From positions 1 through 64,000 of the forward strand of contig DAOLIT010000025.1 in the NCBI GenBank assembly GCA_035328405.1: a stretch of 64,000 nucleotides of DNA, given 5' to 3'. Source of the stretch: JAEUKA01 sp035328405. GTDB lineage: Bacteria; Myxococcota_A; Polyangia; Palsa-1104; JAEUJZ01. Under the pieces are notes generated by a model. That model saw only the letters and a program-made list of their open reading frames with translations, was not told the origin of the DNA and did no database searches. The position numbers and the translations under genes are program-made. Shown here piece by piece: positions 1 through 8,035 of this stretch (positions within the stretch are counted from its first letter, which is position 1; every line of letters starts with the position of its first letter).

Positions 1-100
1 TCGGCATATTCTGGCGCGTTCGACCTACCCTTCGCGAGGGGGGTCGGCATATTCTGGAGCGTTCGACCTACCCTTCGAGAGGGGGGTCGGCATATTCTTT
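1..100. repeat. 43-bp tandem repeat cut by window edge
   Basis: Two full copies (1-43 and 44-86) and the start of a third (87-98) share the core TCGGCATATTCTGG followed by GCGTTCGACCTACCCTTCG and a run of G. The two full copies differ at two positions only. The array runs off the left edge, so the true copy number is unknown. There are no unique spacers, so it is not a CRISPR array. It lies upstream of the FAD-subunit gene at 199 and could be a remnant of a longer non-coding satellite. Confidence 0.85.
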
Positions 101-112
101 GGCAGGCGACCT

Positions 113-151
113 GGGGGTTTGCCGAGGGGGCGGAGGGGTTTGCCGGGCGGG
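113..151 (+). other. G-run cluster, possible G-quadruplex
   Basis: Five runs of three or more G (113-117, 126-130, 135-138, 145-147, 149-151) lie close together on the plus strand, about 50 to 90 bases before the start codon of the next gene. The element GGGGTTTGCCG occurs twice in it. Spacing would allow a four-stranded fold. Whether it acts in expression is not shown. Confidence 0.45.
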
Positions 152-198
152 CGGTTTCGTGTGGGGAAAAAAAGAGCCAAACAGGATATGGTGGGCTC

Positions 199-1218
199 AT
201 GGAATGGCACGTTGCGCACAACATCGCCGATGCACTCGCGGCTGCGGGTGCTGACCCCAAGGCGCGTTTCGTTGGTGGCGGTTTGTCCCTGACGCTGCTT
301 TTGCAGCACGGCGTTGAGCCCGCGCACAAGTGGATCGACTTGTCTGGCCTGCCCCTGGACACCATCGAGGGCCGCCCGGGCGAATTGCGAATCGGGGCCC
401 AGGTCCGCCTGTTCCGCCTCGCGCAAGATCCCCTCGTAAAGGCCTACGCTCCCCTTCTGGCGGTCGCCACAAAACAGACGGCGACGCCCGCCCTACGCAA
501 CCAATCCACGTTGGGCGGAGAGCTTTTGCAACGCACCCGCTGTCCCCTGTTTCGCGACGTGGCGAACCTTCGTTGTGGCAGACGCCTCCCCGGTTCGGGG
601 TGCGCCGTTTTGGAGGGCGTGCAAGCCCCCGCCGCAATCCTTCAGACAAGCCTTGCGTGCGTCGCGCCGAGTGCCTCCGAGCTGGCCGTTCCCCTGGCCG
701 CATTGTCTGCGCAAGCCACCCTGCTTTCCGTCGAAAGACCGCACGAGCGTCGCGTCCCTCTGCTCGACCTTTATCGCCCGCCCGGCGACAGTCCCCATGT
801 CGAAAACAACCTTCTGCCCGGCGAGCTTTTGACCAGCATCACGATTCCGGTTTCGGCCTCTGCTCCGGCCCCTGCTTCGGTCCGCCGGGCCTTCGGTTAC
901 GCCCGCTTGGCGGACACCCCGCTCCGGCCCCTCGTGCAAGCCGCCGTCGCGCTCGATTTCGACCTCGGCCCAAAGGACAAGACCATCGTTTCGGCGCGCG
1001 TCGTTCTGGGCGGCGTGTCCACCTGTCCGGTCCGCTGCGAACACACCGAGCGCGCCCTCACCCAACGTCCCCTCACCATCGAGACCTGCACGCACGCTGC
1101 AAAACAAGCCCTTGCCCTCGAAAAGCCCACCGCCGCAAACTGGTCTCTGGTCGAATGCACGGAGCAAGCCCTCCAGCAAGCCCTTGTCGAGGCCACAAAA
1201 ACCCATGCCACCCACTGA
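199..1218 (+). CDS. FAD-binding subunit of a molybdenum hydroxylase (YagS/PaoB-like)
   Basis: Resembles the FAD subunit of xanthine dehydrogenase / aldehyde oxidoreductase complexes, which passes electrons from the iron-sulfur subunit to an acceptor. The FAD loop VGGGLSL (residues 25-31) and the second flavin-binding stretch LRNQSTLGGELLQRTRC (99-115) are visible. Cys115, Cys126 and Cys135 lie in the segment that in YagS-type subunits carries a [4Fe-4S] cluster; a fourth ligand is not evident. The length of 339 residues is normal. The Mo-binding and [2Fe-2S] partner subunits are not downstream; they could lie left of the window or be missing. The ATG at 199 fits the family N-terminus. Confidence 0.85.
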   Translation: MEWHVAHNIADALAAAGADPKARFVGGGLSLTLLLQHGVEPAHKWIDLSGLPLDTIEGRPGELRIGAQVRLFRLAQDPLVKAYAPLLAVATKQTATPALRNQSTLGGELLQRTRCPLFRDVANLRCGRRLPGSGCAVLEGVQAPAAILQTSLACVAPSASELAVPLAALSAQATLLSVERPHERRVPLLDLYRPPGDSPHVENNLLPGELLTSITIPVSASAPAPASVRRAFGYARLADTPLRPLVQAAVALDFDLGPKDKTIVSARVVLGGVSTCPVRCEHTERALTQRPLTIETCTHAAKQALALEKPTAANWSLVECTEQALQQALVEATKTHATH

Positions 1219-1669
1219 TCCCCCATCCACAACATCGCCCCCGTCCATCGACGCGACCGAAGAGACGATCATCATCACCCGCGCGCTCCGCGACGCCGCC
1301 AACCGGATGATCGAGCAAGCGTACAAAGACCGCGACGCGGGCAAGCTTTCGCTCGAAGACTTTTTCGCCGTCGCTGAACGCTACGAGCGCATCCAGTCCG
1401 ATTGCAACCGCGCCGTACACGAAGCCGCAAGCCGGCTCCCCAGATTCCCCGGCGAGATGGTCGCGATTTCCCAGGCCACCCAAAAGCTCTCCGACGCCCT
1501 CAAAACCATCAGCGGGGTGTCCGACACGGTGAACGTCTCTGCCAAACTGCTCGGCGCGCTCGGCTGCCTCGTCTTCACCATCATGGCCCCGAGCATCGAC
1601 GGCGTCGCCATGACCGCCTCGGCGATCGCCGACGTGACCCGAACCATCACCGACATCGCGACCCGCTAG
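1205..1669 (+). CDS. Small protein of unknown function, C-terminal hydrophobic segment
   Basis: 154 residues, not recognised. The frame is open from 1112, but the ATG at 1205, 14 bases inside the end of the FAD-subunit gene, is the likelier start because the region before it is the other gene's coding sequence. The N-terminus is rich in Pro, Ser and Thr, then comes a predicted helical, charged middle (residues about 25-85) and a hydrophobic stretch near residues 112-125 that could be a membrane anchor. Its tail overlaps the convergent eutBC gene by 23 bases. Overlap with the preceding gene suggests co-translation. Confidence 0.6.
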   Translation: MPPTDPPSTTSPPSIDATEETIIITRALRDAANRMIEQAYKDRDAGKLSLEDFFAVAERYERIQSDCNRAVHEAASRLPRFPGEMVAISQATQKLSDALKTISGVSDTVNVSAKLLGALGCLVFTIMAPSIDGVAMTASAIADVTRTITDIATR

Positions 1670-3986
1670 CGCACTTCATCAGCCAGTACATGTCTTGACC
1701 GATGTCTTGGCCGACGCGGACCGAGTCTGTGGTCGGGACCTCGATTCCCGAATACACCTTCGTGTCGCTGTGTCCCACGAGCCCAGCGACAGACCACTTG
1801 TCGGCAGACGCAATGGTCACATACACCGAATAGGCACGTTGCAGAAGGTCCGGTCGCTGTCCAAGGATGTGTACGATCGCCAGTTTGGTGGTTCCGTCTT
1901 TGCGACCCCGGTACAGGAGTTCTCCGACGCGGTACCCGGCTCGCACCCGCCCGCCCCGCAACGCAAGAGGCTCGGGCGCGACGATCTGACCGATCGGCAC
2001 GAGTTCTCTGATGATGTTCCGCGTGAGCCATTCCAAATGCACCCAATCGGTCATGGCTTCGGGACAGAGCCCATCGGAAAACAGCAACTGGACACGCCAC
2101 CGCTCGGCCTGGTGAAACCGCAGTTTCAGGATGTCGCGGATGGCCTCGTCGTCCAGAAACTCCCCGGCACGCGGACGCAGCAGGTAATCCCTTCGATTCT
2201 GCGCCAACGAATTCACGCGCCCCTGTTTGAGCAGCGACGGATAAAAATTCGGTCGCCATTCCGCCCAGACCGCCTTCCGCGCGCCCTGATATTGCTCGTA
2301 GACCCGCTTGGCCAGCTCGGGAGGCATCTCGGCAGGCGTGGCCCCGTGCCCCCGAGAAAGCCACGCGCCGTTGAGTTCTGTCTCCTGGATCAACCACCTG
2401 GCCCTCTCATAGGCGTGTTGTTCAATCATGCTTCCGGGGGCCTTCCGCTGGATGTACTGCCAGAACATCCACTCCACATTCCCGAATTTGCTCGTGGGTT
2501 TCCCTTCCTTGTCGAGCACGCCTACATCCTGAAACAGCTTTTCCATCGTCGCCGTGATGTGCAGACCGAACGTCTCGCGCAGCCGAACATGGTCTTGAAA
2601 CGCCGTCGAATACAGACCTGTCGTGGGGTCTCTTTTCGTGGGCATCGCGATCAAGAACGCAGGATTGGCCGGCGTCACCTGTGTGAGGCAATCGTCCAAG
2701 TCATCCAGTGAAATCTCTGCTTCCACCGACGTGGACACATCGAGTCCCATCGTCAGTCCGTGCAGTTTTCCCATCACAAGATCTTCCAAACAGCAGCGCA
2801 CGAGCTGGTCTTTGTTGCGAAAGACCAGGGGCCCCAACGCTCCCGCGACAGCGTGGACCAACACCCACGGAGCGGGCGGTTGACCGGCCTTCTTTTGCGC
2901 CTCTGCGACTCGATGTTTCAGCGCACGCGCAAAGCCCAGTTGCCGCGCCGCGAGCACCACCATATCGACGCCGAAATCTTCCCCTATCAGAAACTCCTGC
3001 CCCTGCCCTGTCTCGAGGGACAGACCGAATTTCTGCGTGCGTGCATCTGCGTGCGCGAGCATGCTTTCGACCGGCGCTCCCCCCATCGCATTTGCAGCGT
3101 CGGTCCCCGCAAGGCGCTGGTGCAGCATGGCCCCCGGCCCCGCAGCCTTTGCCTGCTGGTCCAGGCTTCCCGTCGCGCACACCGGCAACACCTCCGACAG
3201 CCCAAACACCCTCTGGATATCGCTGAGGCATTTCGAGACAACGGAAACCCCTGTGTTTGCGAACGCTGCGTCGCCTGCCAGCACCACATCCCCCACCGCA
3301 TACGCAAAACCATTGAGCACCTGCATCAAAATGGCGTCCTCGTAGTCCGTTGGTGAATTGGGCCGCAGCCTGGCCCCCAAAAAACCCTTCGCGCCGATGT
3401 ACGTGCCCGGCAGCTTGTTCCAAATGCGCTGTGACAGCGCGACAAGCTCGGCGTTTGTGAACAGTTTGACCAGGCAACCGATCACCTCGCTGCGCAGCCC
3501 AGTCCTCACCCGCCGAAACGTCTCTTCCGTTCCCGTCAGCAAGTCTGTTTTCAGCCCGCCCAGTGTCACGGATGCAAGGTCGCGCGCCACATCCTTTGCC
3601 GTGCTTTCCGCAAGCGCCTGTCCCAACCGATCGTCCAAGAAGGGGTGATCGACCAAATCCCCCACCCGCGTGTTCGCGAGCAAAAGCCGTGCATGCCGAC
3701 GAGACACATCATCCACCGCCGACACCCCGATCGCGTCGTCCCCCTCTTTGTATTCGCTGGCTGCGCCCACGATCTGCAAATAGAGGCGTTGCGAAAAACC
3801 GCCCCCTTTGCGCTCGATGTACCCAAACACGTCTTCGTCGGGAAGCACCTCGTCAATCACTGGGCGATCCGAGGCGGAACCCCGTTCAGTCTGGCACCCA
3901 GATGTTGCCCACAAACAGGTAGCACCCCCAACCAACGCACCCAAAAAAGAACGACGACGAATCGGGAAAACCGGATCTGCCTTCAT
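1647..3986 (-). CDS. eutBC: Fused ethanolamine ammonia-lyase EutB-EutC with Tat/lipoprotein signal
   Basis: Ethanolamine ammonia-lyase uses adenosylcobalamin to turn ethanolamine into acetaldehyde and ammonia. Residues about 50-520 match the large subunit EutB (FGYIERKGGGFSQRLYLQ at 54-71, LETGQG at 324-329, LEDLVMGKLHGLTMGLDV at 400-417). Residues about 615-760 match the small subunit EutC (VQLLFSDGL at 632-640, GGRVRAGYRVGEL at 678-690, SVYVTIASADKW at 720-731). The subunits are normally separate proteins. The start is the ATG at 3986, preceded by GAGGAGG six bases upstream; a longer frame to 4154 has no such site. The N-terminus has RRRSFLGA (10-17), a hydrophobic run and Cys31, as in a twin-arginine signal with an imperfect lipobox. 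Glu325 and Asp416 align with the catalytic Glu and Asp, but other substrate residues seem changed. It is last in a B12 gene run. The EutBC fold is near certain; substrate and export are inferred. Confidence 0.9.
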   Translation of the reverse strand: MKADPVFPIRRRSFLGALVGGATCLWATSGCQTERGSASDRPVIDEVLPDEDVFGYIERKGGGFSQRLYLQIVGAASEYKEGDDAIGVSAVDDVSRRHARLLLANTRVGDLVDHPFLDDRLGQALAESTAKDVARDLASVTLGGLKTDLLTGTEETFRRVRTGLRSEVIGCLVKLFTNAELVALSQRIWNKLPGTYIGAKGFLGARLRPNSPTDYEDAILMQVLNGFAYAVGDVVLAGDAAFANTGVSVVSKCLSDIQRVFGLSEVLPVCATGSLDQQAKAAGPGAMLHQRLAGTDAANAMGGAPVESMLAHADARTQKFGLSLETGQGQEFLIGEDFGVDMVVLAARQLGFARALKHRVAEAQKKAGQPPAPWVLVHAVAGALGPLVFRNKDQLVRCCLEDLVMGKLHGLTMGLDVSTSVEAEISLDDLDDCLTQVTPANPAFLIAMPTKRDPTTGLYSTAFQDHVRLRETFGLHITATMEKLFQDVGVLDKEGKPTSKFGNVEWMFWQYIQRKAPGSMIEQHAYERARWLIQETELNGAWLSRGHGATPAEMPPELAKRVYEQYQGARKAVWAEWRPNFYPSLLKQGRVNSLAQNRRDYLLRPRAGEFLDDEAIRDILKLRFHQAERWRVQLLFSDGLCPEAMTDWVHLEWLTRNIIRELVPIGQIVAPEPLALRGGRVRAGYRVGELLYRGRKDGTTKLAIVHILGQRPDLLQRAYSVYVTIASADKWSVAGLVGHSDTKVYSGIEVPTTDSVRVGQDIGQDMYWLMKCASGSRCR

Positions 3987-4160
3987 CTGAAACCTCCTCG
4001 CGCGGGGCCAGCGAACCAACAACACCGAACCAACACAGACAAAAGGAACCGCCGAACCAGCAAAAAGGCAAACAAAAATCCGACCTTTACAGACCTTTCC
4101 TTTCGTGGAGGCCTCGTGCAGGTCGCTGATCGCGCGCAGTTCCCGTCTTTCCACCGGGCA
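3987..4160 (-). promoter_or_regulatory. Leader of the eutBC gene with repeated TGGTTCG
   Basis: The 174 bases between the end of the importer ATPase gene and the eutBC start are longer than any other gap in this run. Read on the minus strand it holds TGGTTCG three times (at 4059-4053, 4032-4026 and 4018-4012) in a T/G-rich stretch, then the SD GAGGAGG. I saw no B12-box sequence of a cobalamin riboswitch. It may hold a separate promoter or a control site for eutBC; this is inference. Confidence 0.3.
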
Positions 4161-4928
4161 CTATTCCCGGTCGAACAGAATCAGCGGGGGTTCCCCCGGC
4201 TCCGTCGGAATGAGGCGCACTTTCGTTTCATACGCCGTTTCCAAATGAGCCTGCGTCAGCACGTCGGAAGGTGGCCCCACCGCCAGCAACCCTCCTTTGC
4301 AAAGCAGCGCCACCCGATCCGCCTTGCGTGCCCAATTCAACTCATGCACAGACCACAGCACCGCAAGACCTTTTTGCGCAAGTGTTTGTAGAAGTGAAAT
4401 CATGGTTTGCTGGTGTTTTGGGTCCAAATGGGAAAGCGGTTCATCCAACAGCAACACACGCGGTTTTTGCGCCAACGCCAACGCCAAAAAAACGCGCTGT
4501 TTTTCTCCTGCAGACAATTCACTCAACATGCGGTCTGAAAGCAAAGAAACACCCACCGCTTCCATCGATTCGTTCACAATGGACGAATGATCATGTTTTG
4601 TATGTCGATGTGGATATCGACCGAACGAAACCATCTCTTTCACCGAAAAATCAAACGCTGGCGCAACTGATTGTTCCACAACAGCAATGTGGCGTGCGCG
4701 TTCGTCTACGGATAAACCAAAAAGTTCTTCCTCTTTCCCGTCAGTTTGTATCGTGACATGTCCTTGTTGCGGAGATTGGATACCCGACAACACATGCAGA
4801 AGCGTTGTTTTTCCAGCACCGTTTGGGCCAATCAGCGCCAGCAACTCGTACGGATGCAAGGAAAGGCTCACATCCGAAAATACGCGCCGTTCTCCATAAG
4901 AAAACGAACAACCGTGCGCCGTCAGCAT
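4161..4928 (-). CDS. btuD: ABC importer ATPase, BtuD/FecE type
   Basis: Cytoplasmic ATPase of a metal-chelate importer. It shows Walker A GPNGAGKTT (residues 34-42), Q-loop Gln86, signature LSAGEKQ (138-144), Walker B VLLLDEP (158-164), D-loop SHLD and switch His195. At 255 residues it has the length of the FecE/BtuD/HmuV family. Its ATG overlaps the permease stop codon (ATGCTGA), so the two are translationally coupled. The family also carries iron-siderophores and heme; cobalamin is inferred from cobQ and the B12-dependent eutBC in the same run. Confidence 0.85.
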   Translation of the reverse strand: MLTAHGCSFSYGERRVFSDVSLSLHPYELLALIGPNGAGKTTLLHVLSGIQSPQQGHVTIQTDGKEEELFGLSVDERARHIAVVEQSVAPAFDFSVKEMVSFGRYPHRHTKHDHSSIVNESMEAVGVSLLSDRMLSELSAGEKQRVFLALALAQKPRVLLLDEPLSHLDPKHQQTMISLLQTLAQKGLAVLWSVHELNWARKADRVALLCKGGLLAVGPPSDVLTQAHLETAYETKVRLIPTEPGEPPLILFDRE

Positions 4929-5947
4929 GCCTTCACCTTGCGCAAACGCCGGAGCAACAGAGACAGAAAGAACGGCACGCCAATCAGCGCCGTCACAATG
5001 CCCACTGGAAGCTCAAGCGGCGCGAGCAAACTGCGGGAAACCGTGTCGCACAACGGCAAAAACGCCGCTCCGAGCAAACACGACGACGGCAAAAGCCTGT
5101 TGTGGCGCGGTCCCATCCACTTTCGCACCATGTGCGGCACCACCAAACCGACAAAACCGATCGTCCCACAAAACGCAACCACCAGCGCCGTCAAAACCGA
5201 TGAAAACAGCAACAAACGACGTTTCAGCGGAACAACAGAAACCCCCAAATGCGCCGCCATCGTGTCTCCAAGGGAAAGCAAGTCCAGCGCATGTGATTGT
5301 TGCACAAGCAAGATCACCATCGGCAATGCACATGCCGAAAAGAGCGCAATTTGTGGCCATTGTCCCAGCGCAAGACTTCCGAACAACCAATAAACCAAAC
5401 TGTTTGCTTGATCGGTTTGGCTTGCATAAAGTGCAATTCCGGTCAAAGCAGAACCCAACGAACCCAGCGCCACGCCCACCAAAATCAGTGCAGATTGATC
5501 AAAATAAAGTTGTGCGGACATTTCAGATATGACCAGCAAAACCAACGTGAAAAGAAATGCTCCGCAAAATGCGCACAGCGGCAAAAGCCAAAAAGAACCG
5601 GGCGGTCCAAACAAGGCGCACAACGCCGCACCCAAGGTCGCACCGCTCGCTTGACCTAGAATATAAGGATCTGCAAGTGGATTGCGAAATACGCCTTGCA
5701 TCACACCTCCCGAAAGGGAAAGCGAAGCACCGCACAACGCGCCAAGCAACACGCGCGGCAAACGCAAATCCAAAAACAAAGTGGCAAGCGGTGTTTCAGG
5801 CCAGGAAATCAGCCTCAGTCTGCGCAAAAGCCCAAACGCCATGTCTTTGATAGGCACATGAACCGAACCAATCCAGGCAGACAAAAGCAGTGACACACAC
5901 AAAAGGCCCAGAAGCAGGAGCCAAGATCCGACGGTTCCGCGCCGCAT
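4922..5947 (-). CDS. btuC: ABC importer permease, BtuC/FecCD type
   Basis: Polytopic inner-membrane permease of 341 residues with about nine or ten hydrophobic segments. The FecCD-family stretch GGVMQGVFRNPLADPYILG lies near residue 105, and GFVGLVVPHMVR near residue 270 is the conserved loop that docks with the ATPase. It starts 6 bases after the binding-protein gene ends and overlaps the ATPase gene. With these two it forms a complete importer. Cobalamin as the substrate is inferred from neighbours; siderophore or heme transport cannot be excluded from this protein alone. Confidence 0.88.
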   Translation of the reverse strand: MRRGTVGSWLLLLGLLCVSLLLSAWIGSVHVPIKDMAFGLLRRLRLISWPETPLATLFLDLRLPRVLLGALCGASLSLSGGVMQGVFRNPLADPYILGQASGATLGAALCALFGPPGSFWLLPLCAFCGAFLFTLVLLVISEMSAQLYFDQSALILVGVALGSLGSALTGIALYASQTDQANSLVYWLFGSLALGQWPQIALFSACALPMVILLVQQSHALDLLSLGDTMAAHLGVSVVPLKRRLLLFSSVLTALVVAFCGTIGFVGLVVPHMVRKWMGPRHNRLLPSSCLLGAAFLPLCDTVSRSLLAPLELPVGIVTALIGVPFFLSLLLRRLRKVKAC

Positions 5948-5953
5948 TGCGCA

Positions 5954-6868
5954 CTAAAACGGCCTGGAATGGATGCGGCTCGCATACATCTTCAGCGCCT
6001 GGCCCAGCCGCGACGATCCATGCACCGCCGAATTGATGCCGAACACGCGCCCTCGCGAAAGCGCCGACAAATGGTGAAGCGCCGGCTGGACGGTCAAATA
6101 CGCGCGTTGGTTTTCGTCGATCAAAATGACTCCCGGTTGGAGTCGCAGAAGTTCCTCGGCGCTTACCGGTTTGTGGCGACGCAGGTGGGAAAATACATTT
6201 TGGCCCGCGCTGCGTGAGATGAGTTCGTGTTCTGGCGTTTCGGCCCCTGCCGCAAACAAATTCCCGCGTGGCCCGGCATACAGCACGGCGACCGTTTCCT
6301 TTTTTTGCGCCGCCAGCGCAGTTTCAACCTGCGACATTTCGGTTTGCGTTTTTTGGATCAGGCGTTCGGCGGCTTGCGTGTCTCCATCGACCAAAAGCGC
6401 GAGCACACGCAGAAGCGAAAACACATCCTGGCTGCCCGTCAGGCTTTGTTTTTGGGGACCCAACGTGAAACACGCGATGGACAGCGCCGAAAGTTGCGCA
6501 AAAACGGCGTCGGTACCGCCCACGACCAAATCGGGCGACAGGCTGACAATGCGTTCCAAGTCGGGGGACAGACTTTGGCCGACCGACGGGACCGCGTGCA
6601 GCTCGCGCGGATTGTCCGCCGAATGTGCAAGACCGACGACCCGCGACGCCGCCCCCAAGTCTACCAACATGTACGCATACAGCGTCGGTCCAAGGACCAC
6701 AATCCGGTGCGGTTTTCGCGCCATTTCCAACGTACGGCCTCCCTCGAGAGGCACACGCACCGGATACGCCGCATTCGCCGGACTCGCCATCAGTGCAAAG
6801 CAGCACAGCGCACAAAAAAGCCCCCGCACCAAAAACCACGCGCTTTTGCGAAACGATAGGGTCGCCAT
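5954..6868 (-). CDS. btuF: Periplasmic binding protein of B12-type importer (BtuF-like)
   Basis: 304 residues with an N-terminal signal ending near SPANA (about residue 33). The mature part has the helical-backbone binding-protein pattern: PHRIVVLGPTLYAYMLVDLG, SLSPDLVVGG and a long central helix rich in Gln, Thr and Glu. This fold captures cobalamin, heme or iron-siderophores in the periplasm and delivers them to the permease. The start ATG directly follows the stop codon of the upstream propeller lipoprotein gene. B12 is favoured because of cobQ and eutBC in the same run. Confidence 0.83.
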   Translation of the reverse strand: MATLSFRKSAWFLVRGLFCALCCFALMASPANAAYPVRVPLEGGRTLEMARKPHRIVVLGPTLYAYMLVDLGAASRVVGLAHSADNPRELHAVPSVGQSLSPDLERIVSLSPDLVVGGTDAVFAQLSALSIACFTLGPQKQSLTGSQDVFSLLRVLALLVDGDTQAAERLIQKTQTEMSQVETALAAQKKETVAVLYAGPRGNLFAAGAETPEHELISRSAGQNVFSHLRRHKPVSAEELLRLQPGVILIDENQRAYLTVQPALHHLSALSRGRVFGINSAVHGSSRLGQALKMYASRIHSRPF

Positions 6869-8035
6869 TTAGGGGGCTCTTAGTACCTTTACGTCATGCC
6901 CGGCTGCAACAAGGAGTTTGTGCTCCTTTGCATAGACTAACGCCGCGCCGGTGCCGTTGGCGATCGGGACCCGGCCCTGCACTCGAGCGAACGCCAGACC
7001 CCGCTTGGGCACCTGGATTTGAAACAACAGACCTTCCTGCGTGCTGACCCACAGCAAACGATTCGGTTCGCCCGACCACACCGCCGCAAACGAAAACACC
7101 TGCGGCTTTGTCAGATCCTGTTTCAAATCAAGGCTTTCGAGTCGCTCGAACCGACCGCCCGCGATCTTCCACACATGTAGGTTGTGGTCTTCTGAACCCA
7201 CTGCGCAACTTGTCACCGCCAATACATCCTCAAACAGCGCCAATCCATTGACTCCGCGCTTCGCCGTCGCACTGTATCGCACCCGAGCTGTTTCGCGCGC
7301 CCAGGTTTGGTTGCCCGCCCCTGACGCCTGCGACGACCATTGCCACAAAACCAAATCTCCATCCTCGGAACCGCTGACGAGCGCGCCGTCCGACGCTTGC
7401 ACCAAACCGCGCACATCCCACAGAGGATTTTTGTTCTCGAGTGAGTTCTCGAGCGGTTTTGGTGAACGCCCATCCACTTCACCGACGAGCCGCAAACCTG
7501 TTTTTGCCTGCGTCCAAAACGACAAAAAACCGGTTTTGTGCCCGACCACCAAGATCGTTTGCGCTCCTCGTTTCAATGGACGTGCTGCCGTCGCTGTTCC
7601 CAGTTTTCCGTCGTAGTTCCATATCGCTTGCAGCGACACTTTCCCATCGGTCGCGGTCCACGTCGCCAAAGAATGCTCGTCGTGACTGGTCACAATGGTT
7701 TCGTCTGGCAAAACCACCGTCGCCTCAACGCCCTTTTTCGACGGCAAAACGGCGACCGAAAGCAGTTCCGGGCCCGTGCCCTGTTTGAACAAACGAAAAA
7801 GCGACAGCGTTCCATCCCAGCGACCAACGACAAATGCGTCTTTGCCAACCCGTTCCAACGTCTGTGCCAGGCCGTAGCTCGTTCCGATTTCGGTCGGCAA
7901 AACCGGGACCGGCGCAACGGCCACATTGTTCGTGTCGGTCGGAGCGGGCGGCTTGGTGTGTCCATGTGTGCAAGAGAAAAGACTCACGCACAGGACAGCG
8001 ATCAAAGCCTTCTGACCGGAGCTGAGACCGCGCAT
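6869..8035 (-). CDS. Beta-propeller (WD40-like) lipoprotein
   Basis: 388 residues from the ATG at 8035, which overlaps the cobQ stop as TGATG; a TTG one codon earlier is also possible. The N-terminus has a hydrophobic signal with lipobox-like LFSC, so it is probably lipid-anchored. The rest shows repeating blade-like units such as GRWDGTLSLFR, GHKTGFLSFW, GSEDGDLVLWQW and GSEDHNLHVWK, typical of WD40/PQQ-like propellers. It sits between cobQ and the importer genes, so a role in capture of a cobalamin-type ligand or in the EutBC system is possible but unproven. No catalytic motif seen. Confidence 0.75.
   Translation of the reverse strand: MRGLSSGQKALIAVLCVSLFSCTHGHTKPPAPTDTNNVAVAPVPVLPTEIGTSYGLAQTLERVGKDAFVVGRWDGTLSLFRLFKQGTGPELLSVAVLPSKKGVEATVVLPDETIVTSHDEHSLATWTATDGKVSLQAIWNYDGKLGTATAARPLKRGAQTILVVGHKTGFLSFWTQAKTGLRLVGEVDGRSPKPLENSLENKNPLWDVRGLVQASDGALVSGSEDGDLVLWQWSSQASGAGNQTWARETARVRYSATAKRGVNGLALFEDVLAVTSCAVGSEDHNLHVWKIAGGRFERLESLDLKQDLTKPQVFSFAAVWSGEPNRLLWVSTQEGLLFQIQVPKRGLAFARVQGRVPIANGTGAALVYAKEHKLLVAAGHDVKVLRAP

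Noticed and set aside
1..100. CRISPR array at the left edge
   Set aside because: Copies are directly adjacent with period 43 and no unique spacer.
3987..4154. Earlier start codon for eutBC at 4154
   Set aside because: The 56 added residues have no Tat-like N-terminus, and the SD GAGGAGG fits the ATG at 3986 only.
3987..4160. Cobalamin riboswitch before eutBC
   Set aside because: No B12-box sequence or matching fold recognised in this leader; I also saw none ahead of cobQ, which lies only 22 bases after the preceding gene.
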